The position numbers were made by a program, and so were the translations under genes. Shown here in pieces: positions 15,473 through 23,092 of a stretch of 45,273 nucleotides of DNA. The notes under the pieces were generated by a model, which was not told the DNA's origin, searched no databases, and saw only the letters and a program-made list of their open reading frames with translations. Where the stretch lies: the NCBI GenBank assembly GCA_003168255.1, contig PMSU01000069.1, positions 1-45,273 on the forward strand. The letters are read 5' to 3'. Source of the stretch: Actinomycetota bacterium. GTDB taxonomy: Bacteria; Actinomycetota; Actinomycetes; Streptosporangiales; Streptosporangiaceae. The number at the start of each line of letters is the position of its first letter. Positions within the stretch are counted from its first letter, which is position 1.

Positions 15473-16108
15473 TCAGGCATGGGTGAACCGCGCGCTGGGC
15501 TCCCCGCTCAGCTGGCCGGCCGGAAGCTTCCGGCCGGCCAGCACCAGGACGAGGTCCTGGGCCGCGCCGTGCACCGGCGTTCCGGATCCGAACGTCCAGT
15601 CCATATCGTCGGCGGACAGCTCGATCCCGCTCAGATCGACGCCGAAGTACTTCAGGCCCCTCGGCGTGCACAGGCCCCGCAGGACGACGCGCACCCGGTC
15701 CTCGGGGACCTTCCGGCCGATGCGCAGCGGCACCGTGAAATCGAGGCCATGGACCACATCGTGGGTCAGCGCGCCCTCATATCCGCCGCCTGGCGGCTTC
15801 CACGGGTTGCTCGCGTTGCTGGCCAGCGAAGCGGCGAGCTCAGCAGCCGACAGGGCAGCGGCGTCGCGCCGGGCACACCGGTCCGCCATCTTGTTGAAGT
15901 TGCCTCGTGCTCTGACGAGCTCGGCCAGGACCCGCGGCGTCGAGTACCGGTACGGCATCGTCATGTGGGCCACGACCTCGCGCGGCCGCCACCCGGCACA
16001 TAGGGTCTGCGCGTCCCACATCTGAGCCGGCAGGTCTGCGAGCACCGCTGCCAGGTCGCGGCGTTCCGCCGCGATCGCATCCCGCAGCAGATTGTCTGCA
16101 TCCGCCAT
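15473..16108 (-). CDS. Maleylpyruvate isomerase/DinB-family protein
   Basis: A 211-residue protein of the mycothiol-dependent maleylpyruvate isomerase/DinB superfamily (TIGR03083-like). It has the four-helix start AERRDLAAVLADLPAQMWD, LCAGWRPREVVAHM with the first metal-ligand His, and ALTHDVVHGLDFTVPL with two further His. The C-terminal DMDWTFGSGTPVHGAAQDL region resembles the SCP2-like domain of this group. Proteins of this type use a metal and mycothiol in isomerisation, detoxification or thiol transfer; the substrate is unknown. It is transcribed in the same direction as the sigma factor upstream, after a gap of about 80 bases. Confidence 0.85.
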   Translation of the reverse strand: MADADNLLRDAIAAERRDLAAVLADLPAQMWDAQTLCAGWRPREVVAHMTMPYRYSTPRVLAELVRARGNFNKMADRCARRDAAALSAAELAASLASNASNPWKPPGGGYEGALTHDVVHGLDFTVPLRIGRKVPEDRVRVVLRGLCTPRGLKYFGVDLSGIELSADDMDWTFGSGTPVHGAAQDLVLVLAGRKLPAGQLSGEPSARFTHA

Positions 16109-16186
16109 GGCCGATCAGCTCCCCTCGTCAGGAAATGCTTTTGCCCTTCCGACGAACGGGCGGGGCCCGGCCGGACACCCGGGCGG

Positions 16187-17431
16187 CTAGGAGCCCGCGC
16201 CAATTTCCGTAAGCCTGCGACTGAGGTAACCTCGTTCAGCGTCTGTCGCCGCCAGTTCCAGCGCCTCGCGGTAGGCCGCGGCTGCCTCGGCTGCGCGGCC
16301 GAGGCGGCGCAGCATGTCGGCCCGCGTCGCCGGCAGCAGGTGGTAGCCGGCCAGCTCTCCCGACGCCTGCAGCGCGTCCACGAGTTCCAGGCCGGCCGCC
16401 GGTCCCTCGGCCATTCCCACCGCCACCGCCCGGTTCAGCCGCACCACCGCGGAGGGCAGCAGCCGCGCGAGCCGTCCGTAGAGCGCGGCGATCTGGGCCC
16501 AGTCGGTGTCGGCAGCGGTGGCCGCGGTGGCGTGGCAGGCGGCAATGGCGGCCTGCACCTGGTAGGGCCCGGGCCGGCCCCACCGCAGCGCGGCCTCAAG
16601 CAGCGTCGCGCCCTCGGTGATCTCTGCGGAGTCCCACCGGCTCCGGTCCTGGTTCTCGAGGGTCACCAGATCACCGGCATCGTCGAGCCTGGTGCCGCGG
16701 CGCGCGTCGTGCAACAGCATCAAAGCGAGCAGGCCCGCCGCCTCTGGCTCGTCGGGCATCAGCAGCCGCAGCACCCGGGCCAGCCGGATCGCCTCGGCGC
16801 TCAGGCTCTGCCGCAGCAAGTCAGCTCCAGCCGATGCCAAATAGCCCTCGTTGAACAGCAGATACAGCACGGCCAGCACGGCCGGAGTGCGCTCGGGCAG
16901 CAGGTGCGCAGGGGGCACGCGGTACGGGATCCCGGCGTGCTGGATTTTCTTCTTGGCCCGGACCAGGCGCTTGGCCATGGTCTGCTCTGCCACCAGGAAG
17001 GCCCTGGCGATCTCGGCAGTGGTCAGCCCGGCCAGGGTGCGCAGGGTAAGCGCGACCTGGGCCTCCAGGGCCAGCGCCGGGTGGCAGCAGGTGAACATCA
17101 GCCGCAGCCGGTCATCAGGCACTCCGCTGTCGTCACCGGGGGGTGGCTCTGGCTGGTACGACATGGCGGCGACCTCCCGCAGCTTGGCGGCGCCGACCGC
17201 TTCGCGGCGCAGCCTGTCGGTGGCGCGATTGCGCGCGGCCGTGGTCAGCCAGGCGCCGGGCCGATCGGGAATGCCGTCGCGCGGCCAGCGCTGCAGGGCC
17301 AGGGCGAAGGCATCCTGGGTGCACTCCTCGGCGAGGTCCCAGTTGCCGGTAATCCGGATCAGCGTCGCCACCACCCGGCCCCACTCGTCCCTGAACGCCC
17401 GGGCAACCGCGGCCTCGACGCCGGTGGTCAT
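16187..17431 (-). CDS. ECF42-type RNA polymerase sigma factor
   Basis: A 414-residue sigma-70 family protein. Region 2 is in [20 protein letters not shown] with [17 protein letters not shown]. Region 4 is in [20 protein letters not shown]. The long C-terminal part carries DUF6596 ([19 protein letters not shown] and [19 protein letters not shown]) and TPR-like helices. That extension is diagnostic of group ECF42, where it replaces an anti-sigma factor in controlling activity. As usual for the group, it is preceded by a YCII (DGPF) gene; the ATG overlaps that gene's TGA by 4 bases, so the two are coupled. Confidence 0.92.
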   Translation of the reverse strand: MTTGVEAAVARAFRDEWGRVVATLIRITGNWDLAEECTQDAFALALQRWPRDGIPDRPGAWLTTAARNRATDRLRREAVGAAKLREVAAMSYQPEPPPGDDSGVPDDRLRLMFTCCHPALALEAQVALTLRTLAGLTTAEIARAFLVAEQTMAKRLVRAKKKIQHAGIPYRVPPAHLLPERTPAVLAVLYLLFNEGYLASAGADLLRQSLSAEAIRLARVLRLLMPDEPEAAGLLALMLLHDARRGTRLDDAGDLVTLENQDRSRWDSAEITEGATLLEAALRWGRPGPYQVQAAIAACHATAATAADTDWAQIAALYGRLARLLPSAVVRLNRAVAVGMAEGPAAGLELVDALQASGELAGYHLLPATRADMLRRLGRAAEAAAAYREALELAATDAERGYLSRRLTEIGAGS

Positions 17432-17751
17432 TGCCGCCAGACCGCCCGGATCTCGATCGTCCCGTAGCCCGCGGCCGGATGCTCCGAGGCGACCTCGATC
17501 GCCTCGTCGAGGTCGGCGCAGTCGATCAGGCAGAACCCGCCGATCTGCTCCTTGGTCTCGGCGAACGGCCCGTCGCCGAGCAGCAGCTTGTCATCGCGCA
17601 CCCGCACGGTCGCGGCCTCGGCAGGTGGCCGCAGCCCGCCGCCGCCCTGCAGCACCCCGCGGCGCAGCATCTCGGTCTCCCATCCGCCGCAGCCGTCCTC
17701 GGCATGGGCGGCGGCGGACTCGTCGCCGCAGATCAACAGCATGTACCTCAT
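17428..17751 (-). CDS. YCII/DGPF-domain protein
   Basis: A 107-residue YCII-related protein. The sequence starts [11 protein letters not shown], holds [18 protein letters not shown] with the DGPF motif, and ends [20 protein letters not shown]. Proteins of this family are constant partners of ECF42 sigma factors and are often among their targets; the chemical role is unknown. The start is fixed by a strong AGGAGGAA site directly upstream and by the match of family length. It is first in a two-gene unit with the sigma factor. Confidence 0.92.
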   Translation of the reverse strand: MRYMLLICGDESAAAHAEDGCGGWETEMLRRGVLQGGGGLRPPAEAATVRVRDDKLLLGDGPFAETKEQIGGFCLIDCADLDEAIEVASEHPAAGYGTIEIRAVWRQ

Positions 17752-18131
17752 GGTTCCTCCTCGAATTGCCGGCCCACAATACGACGAACGGAGACGGTCG
17801 TGAAGGACTACCTGTCGGCGAACGCCGTGTTGCGGCACGCGCGACGAACTCGAGGAGGAGTTCGCGGGTAAGGATGTGGCGCGCTGCCCGATTTGTCGCT
17901 CTTGAATTCCTTGGGTGCGGCGCTCCTGGAGTGATCCGTCGCCGGCTAGGAACGTGGATGTGACGTAGCCCCCCACTGGTGGTAGGCCACGCCGCATCCA
18001 TTCCGCGGGGACTGTCTGCCGAGCCTCCGGCAGGCACGCCAGCAGCCACCATCTGTCCCATCTGTCCTGCCTGTCCCGGGCGTCCCTGCAATTGGTGCTG
18101 CTGGGTGACGAGAAGCTCGTGACGGCCGAGC
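17752..18131. other. Intergenic region flanked by a 32-bp repeat
   Basis: It contains the promoter side of the YCII-sigma unit and no intact gene. On the forward strand two short protein-like pieces flank the repeat copies: RDELEEEFAGKDVARCPICR just after copy 1 (one frame away), and LVLLGDEKLVTAEQ just before copy 2. They may be remnants of one ancestral reading frame. Confidence 0.4.
17804..17835. repeat. 32-bp direct repeat, copy 1 (copy 2 at 18132-18163)
   Basis: The two copies are identical over 32 bases (AGGACTACCTGTCGGCGAAC and onward). Copy 2 covers the last nine codons and the stop of the downstream-strand MFS gene; copy 1 is detached, 328 bases to the left. The distance and the order of the flanks fit a tandem duplication or a small circle inserted at the repeat. 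Confidence 0.75.
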
Positions 18132-18163
18132 AGGACTACCTGTCGGCGAACGCCGTGTTGCGG
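18132..18163. repeat. 32-bp direct repeat, copy 2, at the MFS 3' end
   Basis: Identical to 17804-17835. It encodes the C-terminal IRNTAFADR-stop of the MFS transporter on the reverse strand. Confidence 0.75.
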
Positions 18164-19542
18164 ATCGGCGGCAGCGCCACCGCGGCGATCGCGGCGATCG
18201 CGGCGACGGCGGCGATGGCCATCCCGGTAACGTGCAGGCCGGCCACCGGTCCTCGCTGTCGTGCCTGCGCGGCGAACAGGGCCGCGATCACGCCGACGCC
18301 GAACGAGCCCGCGATGCGCTGCCAGATGCTGAACAGCGTGTTGGCATCGGCGAGCTGACCTGGCGCCAGCCAGCGCAGCAGCACGGTCAGCAGCGGGGTG
18401 ATGACCAGACCGATGGAGGCGGCGCGGGCGGCCAGGATGACCGCGGTCACCGCGAGCGGGGTATGCGCGCCGATGGCGAGCAGCCCGAGACTGGCGACGG
18501 CCAGCACGGTGAATCCGGCCAGCACCGTGGCCCGTACGCTGACCCGGCCGAGCAGCCGCTGGCCGAGCACCGTGCTGACGCCGGTGATGACGCCCGCGGG
18601 CAGCATGGCAAGGCCGGTGGCCGGGGCGCTGTGGCCCTGCACGGACTGCACGAATACCGGCAGCAGGAAGACCGTGGAGTAGGTCACGACCGACGCCGCG
18701 GCGCACAGGAGTAGGGCAAGCGCGCAGCCGCGATTGCGGAGCAGGGAAAGGTCCAGCGCGGGATGGTCGCGGTGCGCACCCCAGCCCGCGTAGCCGGCTA
18801 GCAGCGCCGCCCCAGCCGCGAGCGGGAGCCAGCTGGCCGGAGCCGACCAGCCGCGCAGCCCGCCCTGGCTTGCGCCCAGCAGCAGCAGCGTAAGGCCCAC
18901 CGCCAGCAGCAGCAGACCGGGCAGGTCGAAACGCGCCGCCTCGTCCCGGCCGGGAGCCAGCGCGGCCGGGATGCGGGTAGCCGACACCGCGGCCACCGCC
19001 CCGATCGGCACATTGATCAGGAAAATCGTCCGCCAGCCCGCCACGGCGATGAGCGCTCCGCCGACGCTCGGGCCGAGCGCGGGACCGAGAAACAGCAGGA
19101 TCCCGGCCAGCGGCGAGATCGACCTGGTGGTGTCGCCGCTGCCCAGCATCATGCTCATCGCCAGCGGCACCAGCGGTGCACCGGCCAGGCCCTGCACGAC
19201 TCGCGCGGCAACCAGCATGTCCACGCCGGGCGCGGCCGCGCAGGCGGCCGAGGCCAGCGTGAAGGCGATCAGGCTGGCCCGGCAGAGGGTCAGCGTCCCG
19301 GCGCGGCGGGCCAGGTAGGAGGTAGCCGCCAGGCCGGTTCCCATGGCCAGCAGGTAGCCGCTGACAGCCCATTGCACCGTGGTCAGCGGCGTGTGCAGCT
19401 GCCGGGCGATCGGCTCGACCGCGACGTTGACGATGCTGGAATCCACCATCGAGAGCAACGGGCCTGCCAGCAGCGCGTACTGCACGACCACGCCAAACCG
19501 CGGTCTGGCCGGCGCAGCGGCCCGGCCGCCGGCCGCGGTCAC
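18136..19542 (-). CDS. MFS efflux transporter, DHA2 family
   Basis: A 468-residue transporter with about 14 hydrophobic helices. Motifs are SMVDSSIVNVAVEPIARQL in helix 1 (DHA2 motif D1), LARRAGTLTLCR in the first loop, RVVQGLAGAPLVPLAMSM, and the GPALGPSVGGALIAVAGWR motif C of antiporters. It should expel drugs or toxic metabolites in exchange for protons. The GTG start gives MTAAGGRAAAPARPRFG. It lies downstream of the PadR gene on the same strand and is separated from the PadR stop by two extra copies of a 41-bp unit, so translation may depend on reinitiation. PadR-MFS pairs are usually self-regulated by PadR. Confidence 0.9.
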   Translation of the reverse strand: MTAAGGRAAAPARPRFGVVVQYALLAGPLLSMVDSSIVNVAVEPIARQLHTPLTTVQWAVSGYLLAMGTGLAATSYLARRAGTLTLCRASLIAFTLASAACAAAPGVDMLVAARVVQGLAGAPLVPLAMSMMLGSGDTTRSISPLAGILLFLGPALGPSVGGALIAVAGWRTIFLINVPIGAVAAVSATRIPAALAPGRDEAARFDLPGLLLLAVGLTLLLLGASQGGLRGWSAPASWLPLAAGAALLAGYAGWGAHRDHPALDLSLLRNRGCALALLLCAAASVVTYSTVFLLPVFVQSVQGHSAPATGLAMLPAGVITGVSTVLGQRLLGRVSVRATVLAGFTVLAVASLGLLAIGAHTPLAVTAVILAARAASIGLVITPLLTVLLRWLAPGQLADANTLFSIWQRIAGSFGVGVIAALFAAQARQRGPVAGLHVTGMAIAAVAAIAAIAAVALPPIRNTAFADR

Positions 19543-19583
19543 GCCCCCGCCCGCGCAGCGGCCCGGCCGCCGGCCGCGGTCAC
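19539..19583 (-). CDS. 14-codon mini-ORF 2 in the repeat
   Basis: GTG at 19583 opens a frame encoding VTAAGGRAAARAGA and ends in TGA at 19539-19541, which overlaps the MFS GTG (19542-19540). The peptide copies the MFS N-terminus. It most likely matters as a relay for translation and not for its product. Confidence 0.4.
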   Translation of the reverse strand: MTAAGGRAAARAGA

Positions 19584-19624
19584 GCCCCCGCCCGCGCAGC
19601 GGCCCGGGCGGCCGCCGCGGTCAC
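19580..19624 (-). CDS. 14-codon mini-ORF 1 in the repeat
   Basis: GTG at 19624 overlaps the PadR stop and has a well-placed AGGAGG. The frame encodes VTAAAARAAARAGA and ends in TGA at 19580-19582, which overlaps the GTG of mini-ORF 2 (19583-19581). Confidence 0.45.
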   Translation of the reverse strand: MTAAAARAAARAGA

Positions 19625-20154
19625 TCCCCTGCCTCCTGCACTGGCGCCGACGCGGCGAGCAACCGCAGCTCGGCGAGCCAGGCCCGCTCGGTGGCACATC
19701 GGCTGATCAGCTCGTCGGCGACCAGCCGCCCCCACCGCTCGCCCTGGACACGCTCGCTCAGCGTCTGCACGTGCGCCGACCGCGCCGTCACGGCGGCGTC
19801 TCGCGCGTCCAGCACGGCAAGCCGCTCGCCCGGCTCGAGCAGCGCGAACTGGGCCAGCCTGACCAGGAACTCCGCCTCGTCGCCCGCCTGGTCGGCGGGA
19901 AGCTCGGCCAGCGTCTCGTGCATCAGCTCCCGCCCCGTGTCGGTGAGCTCGTACACGTGCCTGGGCGGGCGGCCCTGCTGCGGCTGCGCCGTCTTGACCA
20001 CCGCGCCGGCCTGCTCGAACCGGTGCAGCGCCGGGTACAGCGAGTTGTTGTGCAGCACGAATCCGGTGCTGGCCTCGACATGCTTGCGCAGCTCGTAACC
20101 ATGCGCGGGCGCCCGCATCAGGTACCGCAGGATCAGCACATCCACATACGACAT
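19621..20154 (-). CDS. PadR-family transcriptional regulator
   Basis: A 177-residue PadR protein. The winged helix is ILRYLMRAPAHGYELRKHV, with the recognition part NNSLYPALHRFEQAGAVV and the wing PPRHVYELTDTGRELM. The C-terminal half is helical, as in the long (PadR-s1) type, and should dimerise and sense ligand. It is transcribed toward the MFS gene, the usual arrangement for PadR control of efflux. An inverted repeat directly in front of the start codon is a likely autoregulatory site. Confidence 0.92.
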   Translation of the reverse strand: MSYVDVLILRYLMRAPAHGYELRKHVEASTGFVLHNNSLYPALHRFEQAGAVVKTAQPQQGRPPRHVYELTDTGRELMHETLAELPADQAGDEAEFLVRLAQFALLEPGERLAVLDARDAAVTARSAHVQTLSERVQGERWGRLVADELISRCATERAWLAELRLLAASAPVQEAGE

Positions 20155-20155
20155 G

Positions 20156-20187
20156 TCGTCCAGTATGACATAGGTAACACTGGACGA
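20156..20187. promoter_or_regulatory. Inverted repeat at the PadR start, likely operator
   Basis: TCGTCCAGT (20156-20164) and ACTGGACGA (20179-20187) are perfect 9-bp arms around 14 AT-richer bases. The site is one base from the PadR start codon, so a promoter inside it would give a very short or no leader. Position and symmetry fit autoregulation. Confidence 0.5.
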
Positions 20188-20194
20188 TGTCCTG

Positions 20195-20226
20195 GCTCAG
20201 CCGCTCAGCCGCTCAGCCGCTCAGCT
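20195..20226. repeat. 8-bp tandem repeat, four copies
   Basis: GCTCAGCC is repeated three times followed by GCTCAGCT. On the reverse strand each unit contains TGA, and the rightmost unit contains the stop codon of the DUF1003 gene (20221-20223). Confidence 0.8.
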
Positions 20227-20832
20227 GGCTGCGGGACCGTGACCCACGAGCGCGAGAATTTCTTTCACGTGGTCGAGGACCTCGCGCTGCGCGTCCTTGC
20301 TCGCGGGGTTGTTCAATACGGCCAGCACGGAATCCTGTCCGTGCAGAATGTCGATCTGCTGCTTGGCCATCTCGTGCAGGGCGATGAGCGTCTCGTGGTC
20401 TGCGATCGCGCGGCCGTCGCTGGCGGCCTGCGACCTGTTGGCGCTGACCTGAAGCGAGATCATGATGGACAGCTGAGGCAGGTTGAGGATCGTGAGCAGC
20501 AGCGGCCACGGCGTCTTGTCGAATCCGACGATGTTCCCGAGGAAGAGCCAGGCCACGATGGCGATGGTGATGCCGATGAACACGTACATGGAGCCGCAGA
20601 ACTTGTTGACCCAGTTGGCGATCCTGTCCAGGATGCTGGTGCCTCGCACATGAGCGGACAGGATGAGCCGGGGGCGGTGGAGTTCGGGCGCTTTCCGGAT
20701 CTCCGCCGCCCGCTGCCTGACCTTCCCCGCGGCCTCGTCGATCGCCCTGAGTGCCGCGGCGTCCGTCTCGGGACGGCCGAGAAGTATCGGTTCGCTGTGG
20801 TGGACATCGGGCCGTGAGCTGGTCTCGGTCAT
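20221..20832 (-). CDS. DUF1003 membrane protein
   Basis: A 203-residue protein of the DUF1003 family. The N-terminal ~75 residues are soluble. Two hydrophobic helices follow (SMYVFIGITIAIVAWLFLGN and PWPLLLTILNLPQLSIMISL), then the family signature QVSANRSQAASDGRAIAD and a helical C-terminus. The family is common and uncharacterised. The stop lies in an 8-bp tandem repeat. It sits upstream of PadR on the same strand with a 66-base gap but is probably a separate unit. Confidence 0.88.
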   Translation of the reverse strand: MTETSSRPDVHHSEPILLGRPETDAAALRAIDEAAGKVRQRAAEIRKAPELHRPRLILSAHVRGTSILDRIANWVNKFCGSMYVFIGITIAIVAWLFLGNIVGFDKTPWPLLLTILNLPQLSIMISLQVSANRSQAASDGRAIADHETLIALHEMAKQQIDILHGQDSVLAVLNNPASKDAQREVLDHVKEILALVGHGPAAS

Positions 20833-20912
20833 GGGATCCTCCGCGTGCGCTGCGGTCGGCTGCGATCGGTCGGACTATGGATTGGCACAACCTAGCGGAG
20901 GCAGGCCGGGGC

Positions 20913-22367
20913 TCACTCGTCGCCGACGGCGCCGGCCTCGGCCAGGCTGCCGCCCGGCCGGGTGCGCCGCCTTCGCCGCACCGGGATCGTGGCCGCCGCG
21001 TCCGCGTCGTCGATGGTCAGCGCGACCAGCACGCCCGCGGCGGCCATGGCGGCGGCGACTAGGAACGCGACGTGGTAGGCGGCCAGGTTCGGCGTGACGC
21101 GTCCCCCGATGGCGTGCCTCGCGCCCACGGCCACGACGACTGTGGTCAGCGCGGCGACGCCGATCGCGCCGCCGAGCTGGCGGACGGTGTTGAACATGGT
21201 CGAGGCCCGGCCGGTGGCCTGCGCCGAGATGGTGGCGAAGGCGGCCGCCTGGCTCGGCACGAAAACCTGGCCCATCATGAAACCCATCGCGAACATGAGC
21301 AGCCGCATCCACCACAGGCTCGTGTTCATCCCGATCAGGGCCATCAGGCCGATCGAGACCGTCACGCCAGCCAGCCCGATGGCAATGTGGCGGCGCGGCC
21401 CGAGCCACGGGTAGAGCACCCGGCTGGCTAGCTGGGCGCCCATCATGACGCCGATGGCCTCCGGGAACGTGCTCAGGCCCGCGCCGAGCGCGGACAGGCC
21501 CCTGCCGTCCTGGAAGAACAGCGTGACCAGGTAGAGCGTGCCGATGAAGGCCACGGACGCGAGGATCATGACCCCGTTGCAGGCCCGGAACAGCCGGTTG
21601 TTGAACAGCCGCAGATCGATCAGCGGCTGATCGCTGGCCAGCTCCACCCGGGCAAGGAGGGCAAGAAGTACCACGCCGGCGCACGTTGTCACCAGTACCG
21701 GCACCGATCCCCAGCCCTTGACCGGGCCCTCGGAGACGCCGTACATCAGCGTGCCCAGTCCCGCGCCTGCCAGCGCGAATCCGGCGACATCGAACCGGCC
21801 GGGATGCTGCTGCGCGCCGTCTTCGAGGAACAGCAGGCCAAACAGCAGCGCCGCCGCCCCGATCGGCACGTTGACGTAGAACACCCAGCGCCAGGATGCC
21901 TCCGTGACAAGCAGCCCGCCGAGCACCGGGCCGGTGGCCGGCGCCAGCGTGGTCGGCACGGTCAGGATGCCGGACACCCTGACCCGTTCGGCGGGCGGGA
22001 ACACCCGCAGAAGCATGGCCAGCCCGACCGGCGTGAGCATCCCGCCGCCCATGCCCTGTAGGACCCTGAAGACCTCGAGCTCGGTCAGCGACTGAGCCGC
22101 CCCGCAGAGCGCCGAGGCGCCGGTGAACAGCACGATGGCCGACAGCAGGATCCGCTTGCCGCCGAACCTGTCCCCCAGCCAGCCGGACGCGGGGATGAAG
22201 ACAGCCAGGCTGACCAGGTAGTAGATGGACACCGTGTCGACAGAGGTGGCGGGAACGCGGAAATGCCGGCCCAGGGTCGGCAGCGCCACATTGACGATCG
22301 TGGCGTCCAGGATGGCCATGAACATCGCGGCCACGAACACCACGCTGACCGCGACCTTCTGGTTCAT
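20913..22367 (-). CDS. MFS efflux transporter, DHA2 (EmrB/QacA-like)
   Basis: A ~484-residue exporter with about 14 membrane helices. FMAILDATIVNVALPTLGRH is the DHA2 helix-1 motif. GWLGDRFGGKRILL is motif A, RVLQGMGGGMLTPVGLAML motif B, and ATGPVLGGLLVTEASWRW motif C. Drug or metabolite efflux driven by protons is expected. I start at MNQKVAVSVVF, directly before helix 1; the open frame begins at 22433 and would add 22 basic residues. It diverges from the GNAT gene at 22500. Confidence 0.9.
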   Translation of the reverse strand: MNQKVAVSVVFVAAMFMAILDATIVNVALPTLGRHFRVPATSVDTVSIYYLVSLAVFIPASGWLGDRFGGKRILLSAIVLFTGASALCGAAQSLTELEVFRVLQGMGGGMLTPVGLAMLLRVFPPAERVRVSGILTVPTTLAPATGPVLGGLLVTEASWRWVFYVNVPIGAAALLFGLLFLEDGAQQHPGRFDVAGFALAGAGLGTLMYGVSEGPVKGWGSVPVLVTTCAGVVLLALLARVELASDQPLIDLRLFNNRLFRACNGVMILASVAFIGTLYLVTLFFQDGRGLSALGAGLSTFPEAIGVMMGAQLASRVLYPWLGPRRHIAIGLAGVTVSIGLMALIGMNTSLWWMRLLMFAMGFMMGQVFVPSQAAAFATISAQATGRASTMFNTVRQLGGAIGVAALTTVVVAVGARHAIGGRVTPNLAAYHVAFLVAAAMAAAGVLVALTIDDADAAATIPVRRRRRTRPGGSLAEAGAVGDE

Positions 22368-22499
22368 CCGGCCGGCCCGGCCCATCGTCCGCACGAGATC
22401 AATCGAACCACGGCGGCCGCCCTGCCTCCTCATCCCGGTCTCGTGCGCCCGGTGGGCCGCCTGAGCACGCCGGTGAGCCGGGTCCTAACATGTCCGCTC

Positions 22500-23048
22500 A
22501 TGGAGGACCAGGTGGCGCTGCGTCCCGTGCTCGAGGACGACCTCGCCGTATGGCAGCGGCTGAACAACGATCCGGAGGGCACCGGGCCGCACGAATGGCA
22601 CGGCTGGAGCGATCCCCACGTGCTCAGGCACAGGTGGGCAGAGAACGGCCTGCTCGGCTCGGCTGGCGGCGTCCTGGTGGTGGCCCGCGGTCCCGACGTG
22701 CTCGGCTTCGTGACCTGGCGGCAGTTTCCCACCGGGCGGATTTCGCACTGCTGGGAGATCGGCATCAGCATCGCCCCCGAGGCCCGCGGCCGCGGCTTCG
22801 GCACGCAGGCACAGCGGCTGATCGTGCGTTACCTGTTCGCGCACACCCAGGTGAACCGGATCCAGGCCGGGACGGAGATCACCAACATCGCCGAGCAGCG
22901 GGCGCTGGAGAAGGCCGGGTTCAGCAAGGAGGGCGTACTGCGCGGCTTCGGGTTCCGGGACGGCCGCTGGCACGACGGTGTCCTCTACAGCGTGCTGCGC
23001 CACGAGGTTGACCTCACCGGCGGCGCTGGCGGCCCGGGCGGAGGCTGA
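22500..23048 (+). CDS. GNAT acetyltransferase, RimJ/RimL type
   Basis: A 182-residue GNAT enzyme. It starts MEDQVALRPVLEDDLAVWQR. The acetyl-CoA loop is IAPEARGRGFGTQAQRL, and the terminal motif EITNIAEQRALEKAGFSKEG and GVLRGFGFRDGRWHDGVLYS follows the RimJ/RimL pattern. These acetylate protein N-termini, amines or antibiotics; the target is unknown. The start at the ATG fits the family length; the frame is open far upstream without family similarity. It ends 44 bases before the convergent corA-like gene. Confidence 0.88.
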   Translation: MEDQVALRPVLEDDLAVWQRLNNDPEGTGPHEWHGWSDPHVLRHRWAENGLLGSAGGVLVVARGPDVLGFVTWRQFPTGRISHCWEIGISIAPEARGRGFGTQAQRLIVRYLFAHTQVNRIQAGTEITNIAEQRALEKAGFSKEGVLRGFGFRDGRWHDGVLYSVLRHEVDLTGGAGGPGGG

Positions 23049-23092
23049 CGCCTGCCCGTTCGGCGGAATAAAGGCTTATCCAGTCGGCCCGG

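Larger units (their letters stand above)
19512..19627. repeat. 41-bp tandem repeat, about three copies
   Basis: Units begin at 19512, 19553 and 19594. The first two are essentially identical; the third, next to PadR, differs in its right half. On the reverse strand each unit contains GTGACCGCGGC, the MFS start region. The original start would be the GTG at 19624, which overlaps the PadR TGA (19621-19623) and has AGGAGG (19632-19637) 7 bases before it. Confidence 0.85.

Noticed and set aside
17591..19372. 593-codon reverse frame
   Set aside because: Out-of-frame shadow of the MFS transporter, running across the gap into the YCII gene; Arg/Gly-rich without motifs.
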